A DNA stretch of 8,998 bases from SFLA01 sp964485815 (lineage in GTDB: Bacteria; Bacillota; Clostridia; Oscillospirales; CAG-382). The notes below the pieces were generated by a model. The model worked only from the letters and a program-made list of their open reading frames with translations. It had not been told where the DNA came from and ran no database searches. The stretch lies in the NCBI GenBank assembly GCA_964485815.1, contig CAZAJX010000052.1, positions 1 through 8,998 on the forward strand, written 5' to 3'. Positions 1-6,169 of this stretch are shown here, piece after piece (position 1 is the stretch's first letter; each line of letters opens with the position of its first letter). Position numbers and translations under genes: made by a program.

Positions 1-29
1 CAAAACCTGCGGTTTTGCGGGGAACCCCG
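1..29. other. Two adjacent small hairpins at the window edge
   Basis: CAAAACC and GGTTTTG form a 7-bp stem around a TGC loop (1-17). CGGGG and CCCCG form a 5-bp stem around AA (18-29). There is no downstream T-run, so neither is a good intrinsic terminator on the plus strand. They abut repeat copy 1 and may be extra hairpin modules of that element or the 3' end of an upstream gene outside the window. The function is unknown. Confidence 0.4.
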
Positions 30-30
30 G

Positions 31-138
31 GAATGCGACGCATCGCTTTGCGATGCTAAATGAGGAATTTCGGAAGATTTTTGTTCTGTGAACAAAAATC
101 AACCATAGTTTCTCGTTTCTGGTTACCGGTTCCTCGTT
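31..138 (+). repeat. Composite hairpin/heptamer repeat, copy 1
   Basis: The core runs forward (CGGAAG at 71-76 to AACCAT at 101-106). Its 11-bp hairpin has stem GATTTTTGTTC (76-86), loop TGT and the exact complement at 90-100. The left arm carries a second hairpin (40-56: GCATCGC, loop TTT, GCGATGC) between a GAATGCGAC motif and TAAATGAGGAA. The right arm is degenerate pyrimidine-rich sequence (TTTCTCGTTTCTGG, then GGTTCCTCG); its reverse complement resembles the left arm of copy 2 (AACGAG, GAAAC and AACCGG words). The copy ends just before the promoter of the downstream membrane-protein gene. Confidence 0.85.
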
Positions 139-145
139 AATATTA

Positions 146-174
146 TTGACTTTCCGTTTGTTTTGTTATATACT
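146..174 (+). promoter_or_regulatory. Sigma-A-type promoter of the membrane protein gene
   Basis: A -35 box TTGACT (146-151) and a -10 box TATACT (169-174) are separated by exactly 17 bp. Transcription would start near 181, leaving a leader of about 25 nt with AGGAGG at 193-198. Spacing and box quality are close to the housekeeping consensus, and it is the best promoter visible in the window. It lies directly downstream of repeat copy 1. Confidence 0.75.
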
Positions 175-205
175 TTTATCATCAAAATTTTCAGGAGGAT
201 TCTTT

Positions 206-958
206 ATGGATTCCGCAGTTAACACCCCCGTAAACGAAAGGAAAAAACCCTTTGCAATTGCTTCTATTACCCTTATACTTGGCGCACTGCTTGTACTTTG
301 GGAAGCCATTTTCCCCGTTTTAAGATGGCTTATCTCTCCCGGCACACCTCTTACACAGTTCGTTCACATCCCAACCACGGCAGTTTATATGTTTATAATA
401 CTCTGCATTTTCTGCGTGGCTGTGGCAACGTTTTTTAAAAAGAGCAATATTTTCCTTATAGTTTCTCTTTTTGCTCTTGCAATTGCGTATGCCCTCTTTA
501 CTCTGATTGAGATAAATACTTTCTTTGATGCGTATGACAGAAACTTTGCCCTTTACTATGGAACCGGAGATTGGGTAGTTGAGCTTCTGATCGATTACGG
601 CCCTTACGTTATCGCTGAATCTTGTATGGTTTTGGGCTTTATTATCTTCGGTCTTACCGCAATTTTTGCCCGTATGGGAAAAGTAAAGCTTACAAACCTT
701 TGGATACTTGGAACGGTATTGTTTGTTATCGCCGCACTCTGCGCTTTGTTTAACGCATTCAGAGCTGTAATGACCAATTTTGAATGGCTGGGTTGGATGC
801 TTGAAATGTGGCTTGATTACGGTATCGGTGATACTTCCGATATTGTTGTTGATTTCTTCTACCGCCTCGGTATGCCCTGGCTTTTCTTCGGCACAGCGGT
901 AATGCATTTTATTTCTTCCATACTTTTGGGATTGTATCTTAAAAAACTTGCAAAGTAA
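206..958 (+). CDS. Six-helix integral membrane protein of unknown function
   Basis: This 250-residue protein begins at ATG 206, preceded by AGGAGG at 193-198 with 7 nt spacing. An in-frame TTG at 146 overlaps the -35 box and cannot be the start. Hydrophobic segments lie at about residues 17-36, 58-77, 81-101, 132-154, 165-187 and 223-244, giving six probable transmembrane helices and short charged ends (N-terminal NERKK, C-terminal LKKLAK). The loops between helices 3-4 and 5-6 are long and rich in Asp and aromatics (DAYDRNFALYYGTGDW; DYGIGDTSD). I see no catalytic, transporter or nucleotide-binding motif and do not recognise the family. It has its own promoter and a strong terminator, so it is monocistronic, and it converges on leuS. 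Base composition looks more AT-rich than the minus-strand genes, which may suggest a different history. Confidence 0.8.
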   Translation: MDSAVNTPVNERKKPFAIASITLILGALLVLWEAIFPVLRWLISPGTPLTQFVHIPTTAVYMFIILCIFCVAVATFFKKSNIFLIVSLFALAIAYALFTLIEINTFFDAYDRNFALYYGTGDWVVELLIDYGPYVIAESCMVLGFIIFGLTAIFARMGKVKLTNLWILGTVLFVIAALCALFNAFRAVMTNFEWLGWMLEMWLDYGIGDTSDIVVDFFYRLGMPWLFFGTAVMHFISSILLGLYLKKLAK

Positions 959-964
959 TAATTC

Positions 965-994
965 AAAATCCGTGGAGCAATCCACGGATTTTTT
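965..994 (+). terminator. Intrinsic terminator of the membrane protein gene
   Basis: Stem AAAATCCGTGGA (965-976), loop GCAA, complementary arm TCCACGGATTTT followed by more T (981-994). It begins 6 nt after the TAA of the plus-strand gene. The A-run on the 5' side means it can also act on the minus strand. Its ATCCGTGG stem is shared with the leuS-side terminator at 1121-1150. Confidence 0.9.
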
Positions 995-995
995 G

Positions 996-1120
996 AACTA
1001 TGAACTATGAACGAGAAACCGGAAACTAATGGTCGATTTTTGCCCATTCGGGCAAAAATCTTCCGAAATTTCTCATTTCTCATTTCTCATTTCTCATTTC
1101 TCATTCCTCATTCCTCATTT
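996..1120 (-). repeat. Composite hairpin/heptamer repeat, copy 2
   Basis: The core runs in reverse (ATGGTC to CTTCCG, 1029-1065). Stem GATTTTTGCCC (1035-1045), loop ATTC, complement at 1050-1060: 11 perfect pairs whose inner pairs differ from copy 1. The left arm holds two AACTATG units (996-1009) and then AACGAGAAACCGGAAACTAATGG-like sequence. The right arm is a perfect array of seven heptamers: five TTTCTCA (1069-1103) and two TTCCTCA (1104-1117). It sits between two terminators of convergent genes. Confidence 0.9.
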
Positions 1121-1150
1121 AAAAAATCCGTGGTTTCCCACGGATTTTTT
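1121..1150 (-). terminator. Intrinsic terminator downstream of leuS
   Basis: AAAAAATCCGTGG (1121-1133), loop TTTC, CCACGGATTTTTT (1138-1150). Read on the minus strand, the stem starts 6 nt after the leuS TAA (1157-1159) and ends in a T-run. The A/T symmetry makes it potentially bidirectional. It closes the long minus-strand gene series. Confidence 0.88.
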
Positions 1151-1156
1151 ATGATT

Positions 1157-3553
1157 TTATTTTGCTACTACATTAAAGATTCTGCCCTTAACATAAATCT
1201 TCTTTACTATCGTTTTATTTTCCAGCGCCTGATCCAGTACGCCGGAGTTTTCCACGATCTCCCAAGCGGTATTTTCGTCCGCATCCTTGGGAACCACCAC
1301 GGTGCCCTTCAGCTTGCCCAGGAACTGCACGGCGATCTCCACGGTATCGTCCACGGTCTTGCTCTCGTCATAAGCGGGCCAAGAAGCGAGGGACACGTAA
1401 GAATTTTCGCCCAGATCGTGCCACATTTCCTCTGCAAGGTGAGGTGCAAAGGGAGCGAGGAGCTTAACGAAAACCTTGAGTTCATCGATATTTATTGCGT
1501 TCTTTTCGTACACGCCGTTAATATAGCTCATCATAGCCGCAATCGCGGTGTTGAACTTCATATTATCGATATCGCTTGTAACCTTTTTAATAAGCTTGTG
1601 GAGTGCGGATTCGGAGGCGCTGTCGGGCGCACAGCCCTGAAGCTCTGCCATACCTGCCACACGGTCAAGGAAACGCTTGCAACCGCGCACGCTTGAATCG
1701 TTCCAGGGGGACGCCTTCTCGTAATCGCCCATAAACATTATATACACACGCAGAACGTCTGCGCCGAATTTATCTACTATCTCGTTGGGGTCAACAACGT
1801 TGCCGCGGGATTTAGACATCTTCTCGCCGTCGGGACCCAGAATAAGTCCTTGAGCAGTACGCTTTGCGTAAGGCTCGGGAGTGTTCACTTCGCCGATATC
1901 GAAAAGGAACCGATGCCAGAAACGGGAGTAGATCATATGTCTGGTAACGTGCTCCATACCGCCGTTGTACCAGTCTACGGGCATCCAGTAATCCAGCGCT
2001 TCCTTGGAGCAAAATTCCTCGGTGTTGTGAGGGTCAAGATAACGCAGGAAGTACCAGCTTGAACCTGCCCACTGGGGCATAGTGTCGGTTTCACGCTTTG
2101 CGGGAGCGCCGCACTTGGGACAAACGCAGTTAACAAAGCTTTCCACCTTTGCCAGAGGGCTCTCGCCGCCCTCGCCGGGTACGAACTGCTCCATATCGGG
2201 CAGACGGAGAGGAAGCTCATCGTAAGGCACAGCCACGTCGCCGCAATGCTCACAGTGAACAATGGGAATAGGCTCGCCCCAGTAACGCTGGCGGTTGAAT
2301 GCCCAGTCCTTCATCTTGAACTGAACACCGCCCTCGCCAAGGCCTTTTTCCTCCAAAACCTTAATGGCGGCGGAAACCGCTTCTTTTTTATTGGTAATGC
2401 CGTTTAAGAATTCGGAGTTTATCATTTCTCCGTCGCCGGTGTAGGCACTTTCGCCGTCGCCGCCCTTTATAACGGGAATAATATCCACGCCGAACTTCTT
2501 GGCAAACTCAAAGTCGCGGTCATCGTGGGCGGGAACAGCCATAATCGCGCCGGTGCCGTAGCCCATCATAACGTAATCGGATATAAATATGGGAACTTCC
2601 TTGCCGGAAAGGGGATTTACCGCCGTAAGACCTTGGAGTTTTACGCCGGTCTTGTCCTTGTTGAGCTGGGTGCGCTCGAACTCCGTCTTCTTCGCGCATT
2701 CCTCGCGGTATGCCAGAACATCGGACATATTGTTTATCTTTTCGGCATATTTGTCGATCAAGGGATGCTCGGGAGCCATAACCATAAAGGTAACGCCGAA
2801 CATCGTATCGGGTCTGGTGGTGTAGATACGGAGCTTTTCGTCTGCTTCCTTAAGCCGGAAGGATGCAAATGCGCCCTCGCTCTTGCCGATCCAGTTTTCC
2901 TGCTGAAGCACTATGTTGGGAAGATAATCCACGTCCTTAAGACCCTGCAGCAGCTTGTCCGCATACTTGGTTATGCGCAGATACCAAACGTCCTTGGATT
3001 TCTGCACAACGTCGCTGTGGCATATGTCGCACTTACCGCCCTGGCTGTCCTCATTGGAAAGCACGCAGCGGCAGGAGGGACAGTAGTTTACGGAAGCCTT
3101 ATCGCGGAACACGTATCCGTGCTCAAACAGCTTAAGGAATATCCACTGTGTCCACTTGTAGTAGTCCTCTTCGGTGGTGTCGATAACTCTCGTCCAGTCA
3201 AAGCCAAAGCCCACACGCTTCATCTGGGATGTGAACTTTGCGATGTTGTTATCGGTAACGGTTCTGGGGTGAGTGTTGGTCTTTATAGCGTAGTTTTCGG
3301 TAGGAAGACCGAATGCATCAAAGCCGATAGGGAACAGAACGTTGTATCCCTCCATGCGCTTTTTACGGGTAATGACCTCAAGTCCGCCGTAAGCCTTGAT
3401 GTGGCCAACGTGCATTCCCGCACCCGAAGGGTAGGGAAACTCTACCAGACCGTAAAATTTCTTTTTGCTTTTGTCAATATCGCAGACAAAGACCTTGTCT
3501 TCGTCCCATTTGTTTTGCCAGTGCTTTTCGTATTGTTTGTAATCGTACTTCAT
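1157..3553 (-). CDS. leuS: Leucyl-tRNA synthetase
   Basis: This 798-residue class Ia synthetase charges tRNA-Leu with leucine in the cytoplasm and is of usual bacterial length. The HIGH-type signature PYPSGAGMHVGH is at residues 40-51, GFDAFGLPTENYA at 77-89 and KMSKS at 578-582. The CP1 editing domain that hydrolyses mischarged tRNA shows TTRPDT (245-250) and MAVPAHDDRD (to 347), including the conserved editing Asp. Two Cys pairs look like zinc-binding knuckles: C158/C161 with C175/C178, and C434/C437 with C478/C481. The C-terminal anticodon-binding helices and the small tail domain are present, so the gene is intact. The start at ATG 3551-3553 gives the normal N-terminus; the Shine-Dalgarno is weak (AAGTGAG). 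It is the last gene of the minus-strand series and ends at a strong terminator. No T-box leader is visible upstream. Confidence 0.98.
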   Translation of the reverse strand: MKYDYKQYEKHWQNKWDEDKVFVCDIDKSKKKFYGLVEFPYPSGAGMHVGHIKAYGGLEVITRKKRMEGYNVLFPIGFDAFGLPTENYAIKTNTHPRTVTDNNIAKFTSQMKRVGFGFDWTRVIDTTEEDYYKWTQWIFLKLFEHGYVFRDKASVNYCPSCRCVLSNEDSQGGKCDICHSDVVQKSKDVWYLRITKYADKLLQGLKDVDYLPNIVLQQENWIGKSEGAFASFRLKEADEKLRIYTTRPDTMFGVTFMVMAPEHPLIDKYAEKINNMSDVLAYREECAKKTEFERTQLNKDKTGVKLQGLTAVNPLSGKEVPIFISDYVMMGYGTGAIMAVPAHDDRDFEFAKKFGVDIIPVIKGGDGESAYTGDGEMINSEFLNGITNKKEAVSAAIKVLEEKGLGEGGVQFKMKDWAFNRQRYWGEPIPIVHCEHCGDVAVPYDELPLRLPDMEQFVPGEGGESPLAKVESFVNCVCPKCGAPAKRETDTMPQWAGSSWYFLRYLDPHNTEEFCSKEALDYWMPVDWYNGGMEHVTRHMIYSRFWHRFLFDIGEVNTPEPYAKRTAQGLILGPDGEKMSKSRGNVVDPNEIVDKFGADVLRVYIMFMGDYEKASPWNDSSVRGCKRFLDRVAGMAELQGCAPDSASESALHKLIKKVTSDIDNMKFNTAIAAMMSYINGVYEKNAINIDELKVFVKLLAPFAPHLAEEMWHDLGENSYVSLASWPAYDESKTVDDTVEIAVQFLGKLKGTVVVPKDADENTAWEIVENSGVLDQALENKTIVKKIYVKGRIFNVVAK

Positions 3554-3581
3554 AATAAAATCTCACTTGATATATATTGGT

Positions 3582-3706
3582 AATGATGAATGATGAATGA
3601 TGAATGAGAAATGATGGAAACCTTTTTTGCGCTCCTGCGCAAAAAAGCTACCGAAATTCCTCATTTAGCGATGCTTTGCATCGCGTCGCATTCCTCATTC
3701 CTCATT
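3582..3706 (-). repeat. Composite hairpin/heptamer repeat, copy 3
   Basis: This is the most divergent core, in reverse orientation. Stem CTTTTTTGCGC (3622-3632), loop TCCT, complement at 3637-3647: 11 pairs, with the closing pairs changed as well as the inner ones. The left arm is AATGATG x3 (3582-3602) plus AATGAGA. The right arm is ACCGAAATTCCTCATTTA, then a second hairpin (GCGATGC, TTT, GCATCGC at 3668-3684), then GTCGCATTCCTCATTCCTCATT, which stops at the rsfS stop codon. It fills the rsfS-leuS gap. Confidence 0.88.
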
Positions 3707-4042
3707 TTATACTGTCCACAGCTTATCTAATTTATAGAAATCTCTTCCTTCTTTAGTGAACACGTGCACAATAACCGAGCCGTAGTCCACCAGTATCCAC
3801 ATATTGTTTCCTCTGCCCTCGGTGCGGATAGGGTCAATTCCCAATTCTTCCTTAACCTTAAATTCCACCTCGTCTGCAAGGGTGTTTATGTGGGTATTCG
3901 ACGTACCCGTAGCCAGTACAAACCAGTCTGCAAGTACTGTCTGCTTCGCTACGTGGATAGCCGAAATATTCTGTCCGTTTTTGCTGTCAAGAGCAGCTTG
4001 AGCAACGGATGCTATTTTGTCTTGAAGTGCCATTTCTGCCAT
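3707..4042 (-). CDS. rsfS: Ribosomal silencing factor RsfS
   Basis: This 111-residue protein belongs to the RsfS/YbeB/Iojap family, which binds uL14 on the 50S subunit and blocks subunit joining when nutrients are scarce. The family core is clear: AKQTVLADWFVLATGTSNTH (about residues 32-51), ADEVEFKVKEELG, RTEGRGNNMWILVDYGSVIVHVF and the FYKLDKLW ending. The length is normal. ATG 4040-4042 is chosen because AGGAG (4050-4054) precedes it by 7 nt; a second Met three residues later has no better site. Its neighbours yqeK (upstream) and leuS (downstream) are classic Bacillota partners. Repeat copies sit directly before and after it; the downstream copy begins at the base after the TAA on the minus strand. 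Confidence 0.96.
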   Translation of the reverse strand: MAEMALQDKIASVAQAALDSKNGQNISAIHVAKQTVLADWFVLATGTSNTHINTLADEVEFKVKEELGIDPIRTEGRGNNMWILVDYGSVIVHVFTKEGRDFYKLDKLWTV

Positions 4043-4060
4043 ATATTTTCTCCTTTTTGT

Positions 4061-4165
4061 AATGAGGAATGAGGAATGAGGAATGAGGAATTATGGTTGA
4101 TTTTTGCGTTTTACGCAAAAATCTTCCGTTTCTCTTCACTCTTCTCTCTTCACTTTTCACTCGGC
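4061..4165 (-). repeat. Composite hairpin/heptamer repeat, copy 4
   Basis: The core runs in reverse (ATGGTTG to CTTCCG, 4093-4128). Stem GATTTTTGCGT (4099-4109), loop TTT, complement at 4113-4123. The left arm is four perfect AATGAGG units (4061-4088), immediately 5' of the rsfS ribosome binding site on the minus strand. The right arm uses another unit type (CTCTTCACTCTTC, then CTCTTCACTTTTCACTC) and overlaps the last codons and stop of yqeK. The outer right boundary is approximate. Confidence 0.88.
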
Positions 4166-4680
4166 GTGTAATACGCCGCCGCATCAATCGTCAGCGGATG
4201 AATGTATGCTTTCTTTTCCTTAAGATGCTCTATTGTATCTTTTAGTATTTTTAAAACCAGTTTATCTAAGTTTTTAACGTTTTTTTCGTTTTTCAAATAC
4301 GTATTTCTTGCGTTTTTGCAGGACTCGTATTCGCGGTTTTCCTCGATATAATCGGCAATAAATATGATTTTCTCTATTTCCGTCATATTCGGTCTGCCGG
4401 TGGTGTGGTAGCGTACTGCGTTTACAACGGATTCGCTTTTGCCTTCTCTTTTTAACCTCTCTGCCCCCGTAAAAGCGTGTATCACCGCAGGGGAGCGCAA
4501 AAGCTCGTCTGTCGGTTCAATACCGTATTCCTTTAAAAGCTGAAGTTGGTCTTCGCTTTTCGTGCAATCGTGGTAAAAAGCGGCGGTAAACACCTCGTCC
4601 CCATCAAGATGGGGGAAAACCTCACTCCGTATCATCTCCGCGGCGGCGACCACTCCCGCAATATGCTTTTCCCTGCTCAT
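4150..4680 (-). CDS. yqeK: YqeK-family HD phosphohydrolase (Ap4A hydrolase)
   Basis: This 176-residue cytoplasmic protein belongs to the YqeK group of HD-domain enzymes, characterised elsewhere as metal-dependent symmetrical diadenosine tetraphosphate hydrolases (Ap4A to two ADP). Candidate metal ligands are in order: H6 in REKH, H37-D38 in FYHDCTK, H68, H92 in RYHTTGRP and D110 in IADYIE. The TTGRPNMTEIEKIIFIADYIE stretch and the late IHPLTIDAAAYY segment are family hallmarks. ATG 4678-4680 overlaps the yhbY stop as ATGA and has no Shine-Dalgarno of its own, so translational coupling is likely. The last residues (SEK) and the TGA lie inside a repeat arm, suggesting the original C-terminus was altered. 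nadD, the usual upstream neighbour, is missing. Confidence 0.93.
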   Translation of the reverse strand: MSREKHIAGVVAAAEMIRSEVFPHLDGDEVFTAAFYHDCTKSEDQLQLLKEYGIEPTDELLRSPAVIHAFTGAERLKREGKSESVVNAVRYHTTGRPNMTEIEKIIFIADYIEENREYESCKNARNTYLKNEKNVKNLDKLVLKILKDTIEHLKEKKAYIHPLTIDAAAYYTPSEK

Positions 4681-4979
4681 TTTACGGGAAGGACTATTTT
4701 GCGGTTGTCTTTATTTTTTGCCTGCTTGTAAAGGACTACCTTTCTTCCGATCACCTGCACAGGCTCTGCGCCCAATTCCTCCACCAGAATATCGCAAAGC
4801 TCACGGGGGGTATAGGGGCTTGTTTCAAGCACGGTTATTTTTATAAGCTCTCTCGCCTCCAGACCGTCGGCAAAGGCTTTAAGCTGGTTTTCCGTAACCT
4901 CGCCCTTTCCCGCAATATACAATGCCTGCACGTTGTTTGCAAGGGAGCGAAGGTACGCCCGCTGTTTTGTGGTTATCAT
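4677..4979 (-). CDS. yhbY: YhbY/CRS1-CRM RNA-binding protein
   Basis: This 100-residue protein has a single CRM domain, a small KH-like RNA-binding fold associated with pre-50S ribosomal particles. Seen in order: TKQRAYLRSLANN (residues 4-16), IAGKGEVTENQ (the usual loop is GKGG; here GKGE), LEARELIKITVL, an ELCDILVEELGAEPVQVIGRKVVLY-like second half, and a basic tail. The length is typical. The start ATG (4977-4979) overlaps the rluB stop as ATGA, with AGGAG about 10 nt upstream inside rluB. The stop in turn overlaps yqeK by 4 nt, so three genes are tightly coupled. Family membership is secure; the exact role in ribosome assembly is inferred from the family. Confidence 0.95.
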   Translation of the reverse strand: MITTKQRAYLRSLANNVQALYIAGKGEVTENQLKAFADGLEARELIKITVLETSPYTPRELCDILVEELGAEPVQVIGRKVVLYKQAKNKDNRKIVLPVK

Positions 4980-5674
4980 TTAAGCAGTTCTCCTATTTCT
5001 TCTTTTGTAAGACGGCGGTACTCTCCCGCTTTCAGGTTTCCGAGCCGAAGCGTGCCGATCTGCACCCTCTTAAGCTGGGTAATGGTAATACCCACGCTCT
5101 CGCACATACGGCGTATCTGGCGGTTTTTCCCCTCGGTCAGCGTGAATTTTATTTGACTTCCCGTAGGGCTTCTTTTAATAAGCTCCACTCCCACGGGGTT
5201 TATCCTTTCACCCTCGAGAGTGCGCATATTCCGCAAAGCATCCAATGCGTTATTCTCCGCATTACCGCGGATATACACGTGGTATATCTTTTTCTTTCCG
5301 CTTTTCGGGTGGGTAAGACGGTTTGCCAGCTCGCCGTCGTTGGTCATTATCAGCAGTCCCTCGCTGTCCTTATCCAGTCTGCCCGCAGGGTACAGACGGT
5401 ATGGCAGGTCGATAAGATCGTTAACCGTCTTTCTGCCCAATTCGTCGCTCATAGTGGTAACGTATCCGCTTGGCTTGTTAAGCATAATCGTAATTTTATT
5501 GTTCTCACGCTTAACGGGCACGCCGTTTATACGGATATCGTCCTTTTCGTCAACGGGCTGACCGATCACGGCTTTTTGCCCGTTAACGGTAACGGTACCC
5601 TTTTCCACCTCTTTTTCTGCGGCGCGGCGGGACATTACTCCGCAGGAGGCAATGTACTTTTGTATACGCTCCAT
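4976..5674 (-). CDS. rluB: 23S rRNA pseudouridine synthase, RsuA/RluB family
   Basis: This 232-residue enzyme isomerises a specific uridine in rRNA to pseudouridine. Residues 1 to about 48 form an S4 RNA-binding domain (MERIQKYIASCGVMSRRAAE). The catalytic domain follows with MLNKPSGYVTT, AGRLDKDSEGLLIMTNDG (D101 is the expected catalytic Asp), KIYHVYIRG and EGKNRQIRRMCESVG. The length fits RluB. Position beside scpAB and gerW also matches RluB (YpuL-like), whose target is the 23S peptidyl-transferase region; RsuA, RluE or RluF specificity cannot be excluded by eye. The start overlaps the gerW stop by one base (TAATG) with only a distant GAGG, so translation is probably coupled. Confidence 0.93.
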   Translation of the reverse strand: MERIQKYIASCGVMSRRAAEKEVEKGTVTVNGQKAVIGQPVDEKDDIRINGVPVKRENNKITIMLNKPSGYVTTMSDELGRKTVNDLIDLPYRLYPAGRLDKDSEGLLIMTNDGELANRLTHPKSGKKKIYHVYIRGNAENNALDALRNMRTLEGERINPVGVELIKRSPTGSQIKFTLTEGKNRQIRRMCESVGITITQLKRVQIGTLRLGNLKAGEYRRLTKEEIGELLK

Positions 5675-6138
5675 TATTCGGCGGTTTCCTCGGTGTCATC
5701 AGCCGTTTCCTCGTCCGTTTTGGGCTGGGCGATAATGTCCTTTATCTTAAGCACCAGCTCCGGACCTCTGTCAATAAGGGAATTAACGGCGGTAATGGTC
5801 TTGCTTACGGGGTCTTGGGGAGCATATTCAAAGGAGGCGGGGTTCTTAAGGTCAAGCATACGCACCTCGCCGTTTTGTATAAGCAAAAATCCAAGGGGCA
5901 CCACGCTTACTCCCGCGCCGTTTCCGCCTGCAAAATGAGGCGCTTTGTCTGCCGTTTCGTTTTTGCCGTTGTAATCCACACCGCCGGATGCAAATCCCAC
6001 GGAAACCTTGGAAAAGGGCACAATGGTAATACCCCCCTCAATGGTTATGGGTTCGCCGACTACGGTGTTTACGTCAGCCACGGAGCCGATTTTTGCTAAA
6101 GTTGCTTCTATTACTTGTTTAAGAGGGATGTCTTGCAT
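5674..6138 (-). CDS. gerW: GerW/YtfJ-family sporulation protein
   Basis: This 154-residue protein matches the GerW (YtfJ) family, which in Bacillus is a spore inner protein needed for efficient germination. Features: MQDIPLKQVIEATLAKIGSV, DVNTVVGEPI, TIVPFSKVSVGFASGG, the glycine-rich FAGGNGAGVSVVPLGFLLI, and a helical ending followed by an acidic Asp/Glu/Thr tail. ATG 6136-6138 is chosen because AGGAG (6147-6151) lies 8 nt upstream. The frame stays open upstream to 6234 only because the repeat is stop-free on this strand; those 32 extra codons are repeat, not protein. Its place after scpB/DUF2953 and before rluB is a familiar Clostridia arrangement. It suggests, but does not prove, sporulation capacity. 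Confidence 0.94.
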   Translation of the reverse strand: MQDIPLKQVIEATLAKIGSVADVNTVVGEPITIEGGITIVPFSKVSVGFASGGVDYNGKNETADKAPHFAGGNGAGVSVVPLGFLLIQNGEVRMLDLKNPASFEYAPQDPVSKTITAVNSLIDRGPELVLKIKDIIAQPKTDEETADDTEETAE

Positions 6139-6169
6139 AGTATATTCTCCTTTATGAAAAAGGTATGTT

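Noticed and set aside
76..100. Core hairpins of the repeat as Rho-independent terminators
   Set aside because: The T-run is on the 5' arm and an A-run on the 3' arm; since the stem is palindromic this holds on both strands, so no hairpin is followed by a U-tract.
1007..1696. Plus-strand open frame starting in repeat copy 2
   Set aside because: It begins with translated heptamers, runs through the leuS terminator and continues as antisense to leuS.
2525..3583. Long plus-strand open frame opposite leuS
   Set aside because: It is the antisense shadow of a fully convincing LeuRS; its translation shows no recognisable domain.
4061..4088. Tandem direct repeats as a CRISPR array
   Set aside because: Units are 7 bp with no spacers, no cas genes are present, and the repeats occur in many gaps.
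4050..4088. Pyrimidine array masking the rsfS Shine-Dalgarno by base pairing
   Set aside because: Only about four contiguous pairs (TCCT with AGGA) are possible with the nearby AGGAG, too weak to claim a switch.
3987..4187. Small minus-strand frame across the yqeK-rsfS gap
   Set aside because: It consists of translated repeat plus an out-of-frame start of rsfS; it exists only because the repeat is stop-free on that strand.
4922..5938. Long plus-strand open frame opposite rluB and gerW
   Set aside because: It spans two genuine overlapping minus-strand genes, and its translation is low-complexity and unlike any family.
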